DNA from: a bacterium
Lineage (GTDB): Bacteria; Verrucomicrobiota; Verrucomicrobiae; Opitutales; Opitutaceae
Reading direction: 5' to 3'
Length of the DNA: 6,693 nucleotides
Assembly (NCBI GenBank): GCA_021780625.1
Contig: JAJXYI010000546.1
Coordinates: 1-6,693, forward strand
The notes beneath the pieces are model-generated. The model did not search any database. It was not told where the DNA came from and saw only the letters and a list, made by a program, of their open reading frames with translations. Position numbers and translations under genes: made by a program. Below, piece after piece: positions 6,208 through 6,693 of the stretch. Position 1 is the stretch's first letter, and each line of letters opens with the position of its first letter.

Positions 6208-6675
6208 ATGGAATGGCTTCTGAATCACCCTGAGGTTCTGGTCGCCCTGGCGGGCGCCCTTGCGTTCCTGTCGAAGAAACGTCGCCGGCAGCCGCCGGAC
6301 ACCGCGCAGTCTGCGGGGCAGGGGCAGCCGTCACGGGTTTTCGACTCCGAGGATCGCCGTGTGGATGAGGAGATACGGGCACGGCAGATCCGCGAGGAGA
6401 TGTTGCGCCGCCGGCTGCAGCGCGCGGCTGGTGAAGGGGCGGAGAACCCGGGCACTGGGGTGCAACCGCCCCAGGTGAAACCACCAAGGCCTATCGAAGC
6501 GCCGCCTCCGATATTTCGCGATCCGCTGACGGAAATGATGAAGGAGATCGCGCGCACGCTGCAGCCCGAGGCGCCGCCTCTGCCCGCCGCTCCCGAACCA
6601 CCGGCCCCGAAGGACGACACCCAGGAGCGTGTGAGGGTGCTTCAGGCAAGGGTGTCCGTCCTGGAGCGCGAATAG
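6208..6675 (+). CDS. Small membrane-anchored Arg/Pro-rich protein of unknown function, in the FloA operon
   Basis: 155 residues; I do not recognise a named family. Visible layout: a single hydrophobic segment near the N-terminus (about 4-22) followed by KKRRR (23-27), which by the positive-inside rule puts the rest in the cytoplasm. A strongly charged helix with many Arg and Glu follows (RVFDSEDRRVDEEIRARQIREEMLRRR, about 43-69, described here in part only as the VDEEIRARQIREEMLRRR core). After it come a Pro/Gly-rich disordered stretch (74-105), a short amphipathic segment DPLTEMMKEIARTL (105-118), a second Pro/Ala-rich linker (119-135), and a short heptad-like tail ERVRVLQARVSVLERE (140-155). 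It starts 4 bases after the FloA stop; GGAGG at 6188-6192 lies 15 bases upstream, rather far, so coupling to FloA is likely. Position and topology suggest an adaptor or anchor working with the FloA scaffold, but this is inference. Confidence 0.8.
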   Translation: MEWLLNHPEVLVALAGALAFLSKKRRRQPPDTAQSAGQGQPSRVFDSEDRRVDEEIRARQIREEMLRRRLQRAAGEGAENPGTGVQPPQVKPPRPIEAPPPIFRDPLTEMMKEIARTLQPEAPPLPAAPEPPAPKDDTQERVRVLQARVSVLERE

Positions 6676-6681
6676 GCTTAA

Positions 6682-6690
6682 TAGGAGGAG
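6682..6690 (+). promoter_or_regulatory. Strong Shine-Dalgarno of the next operon gene, which starts beyond the window
   Basis: TAGGAGGAG follows the stop at 6673-6675 after six bases and is the best ribosome binding site in the window. No start codon lies in the three bases after it, so a fifth co-directional gene should begin within a few bases of the right edge. No terminator intervenes. Confidence 0.7.
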
Positions 6691-6693
6691 CGT

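Overview
The window is about 6.7 kb of GC-rich bacterial chromosome, densely coded, with no RNA genes, mobile elements, insertion sequences or CRISPR repeats that I can see. Gene content is mostly housekeeping. The FloA flotillin-like scaffold with NfeD partners, the doubled ThyX-like protein and the high GC together suggest a member of the Verrucomicrobiota/PVC group, perhaps Opitutae-like. That assignment is an inference from remembered family resemblance, not a search.

Layout: (1) Bases 1-1239 hold the 3' part of a long ThyX-like (flavin-dependent thymidylate synthase superfamily) gene with two ThyX-like halves. (2) After a 136-base gap, 1376-2146 encode an endonuclease/exonuclease/phosphatase-fold metallohydrolase on the + strand. 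(3) 2196-3122, on the - strand and convergent with it, encode an aldose-epimerase (mutarotase) fold protein. (4) A 180-base divergent intergenic region carries a strong hairpin in the mutarotase leader and the start region of the next operon. (5) 3303-6675 is a very tightly packed + strand operon: long NfeD with a ClpP-like serine protease domain, short NfeD, FloA, and a small membrane-anchored Pro/Arg-rich protein that I do not recognise. Junctions are +4, -4 and +4 bases. A strong Shine-Dalgarno at the right edge shows that the operon continues beyond the window.

Functional picture: the NfeD/NfeD/FloA set corresponds to the B. subtilis yqeZ-yqfA type of membrane-organising module. FloA forms a cytoplasmic-face scaffold of membrane microdomains, and NfeD proteins are the membrane partners encoded next to it. 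The long NfeD adds an extracytoplasmic Ser-Lys protease. The unknown fourth gene is the best candidate here for an undescribed component of this module. I found no defence system, secondary-metabolite cluster or other clearly novel multi-gene system.
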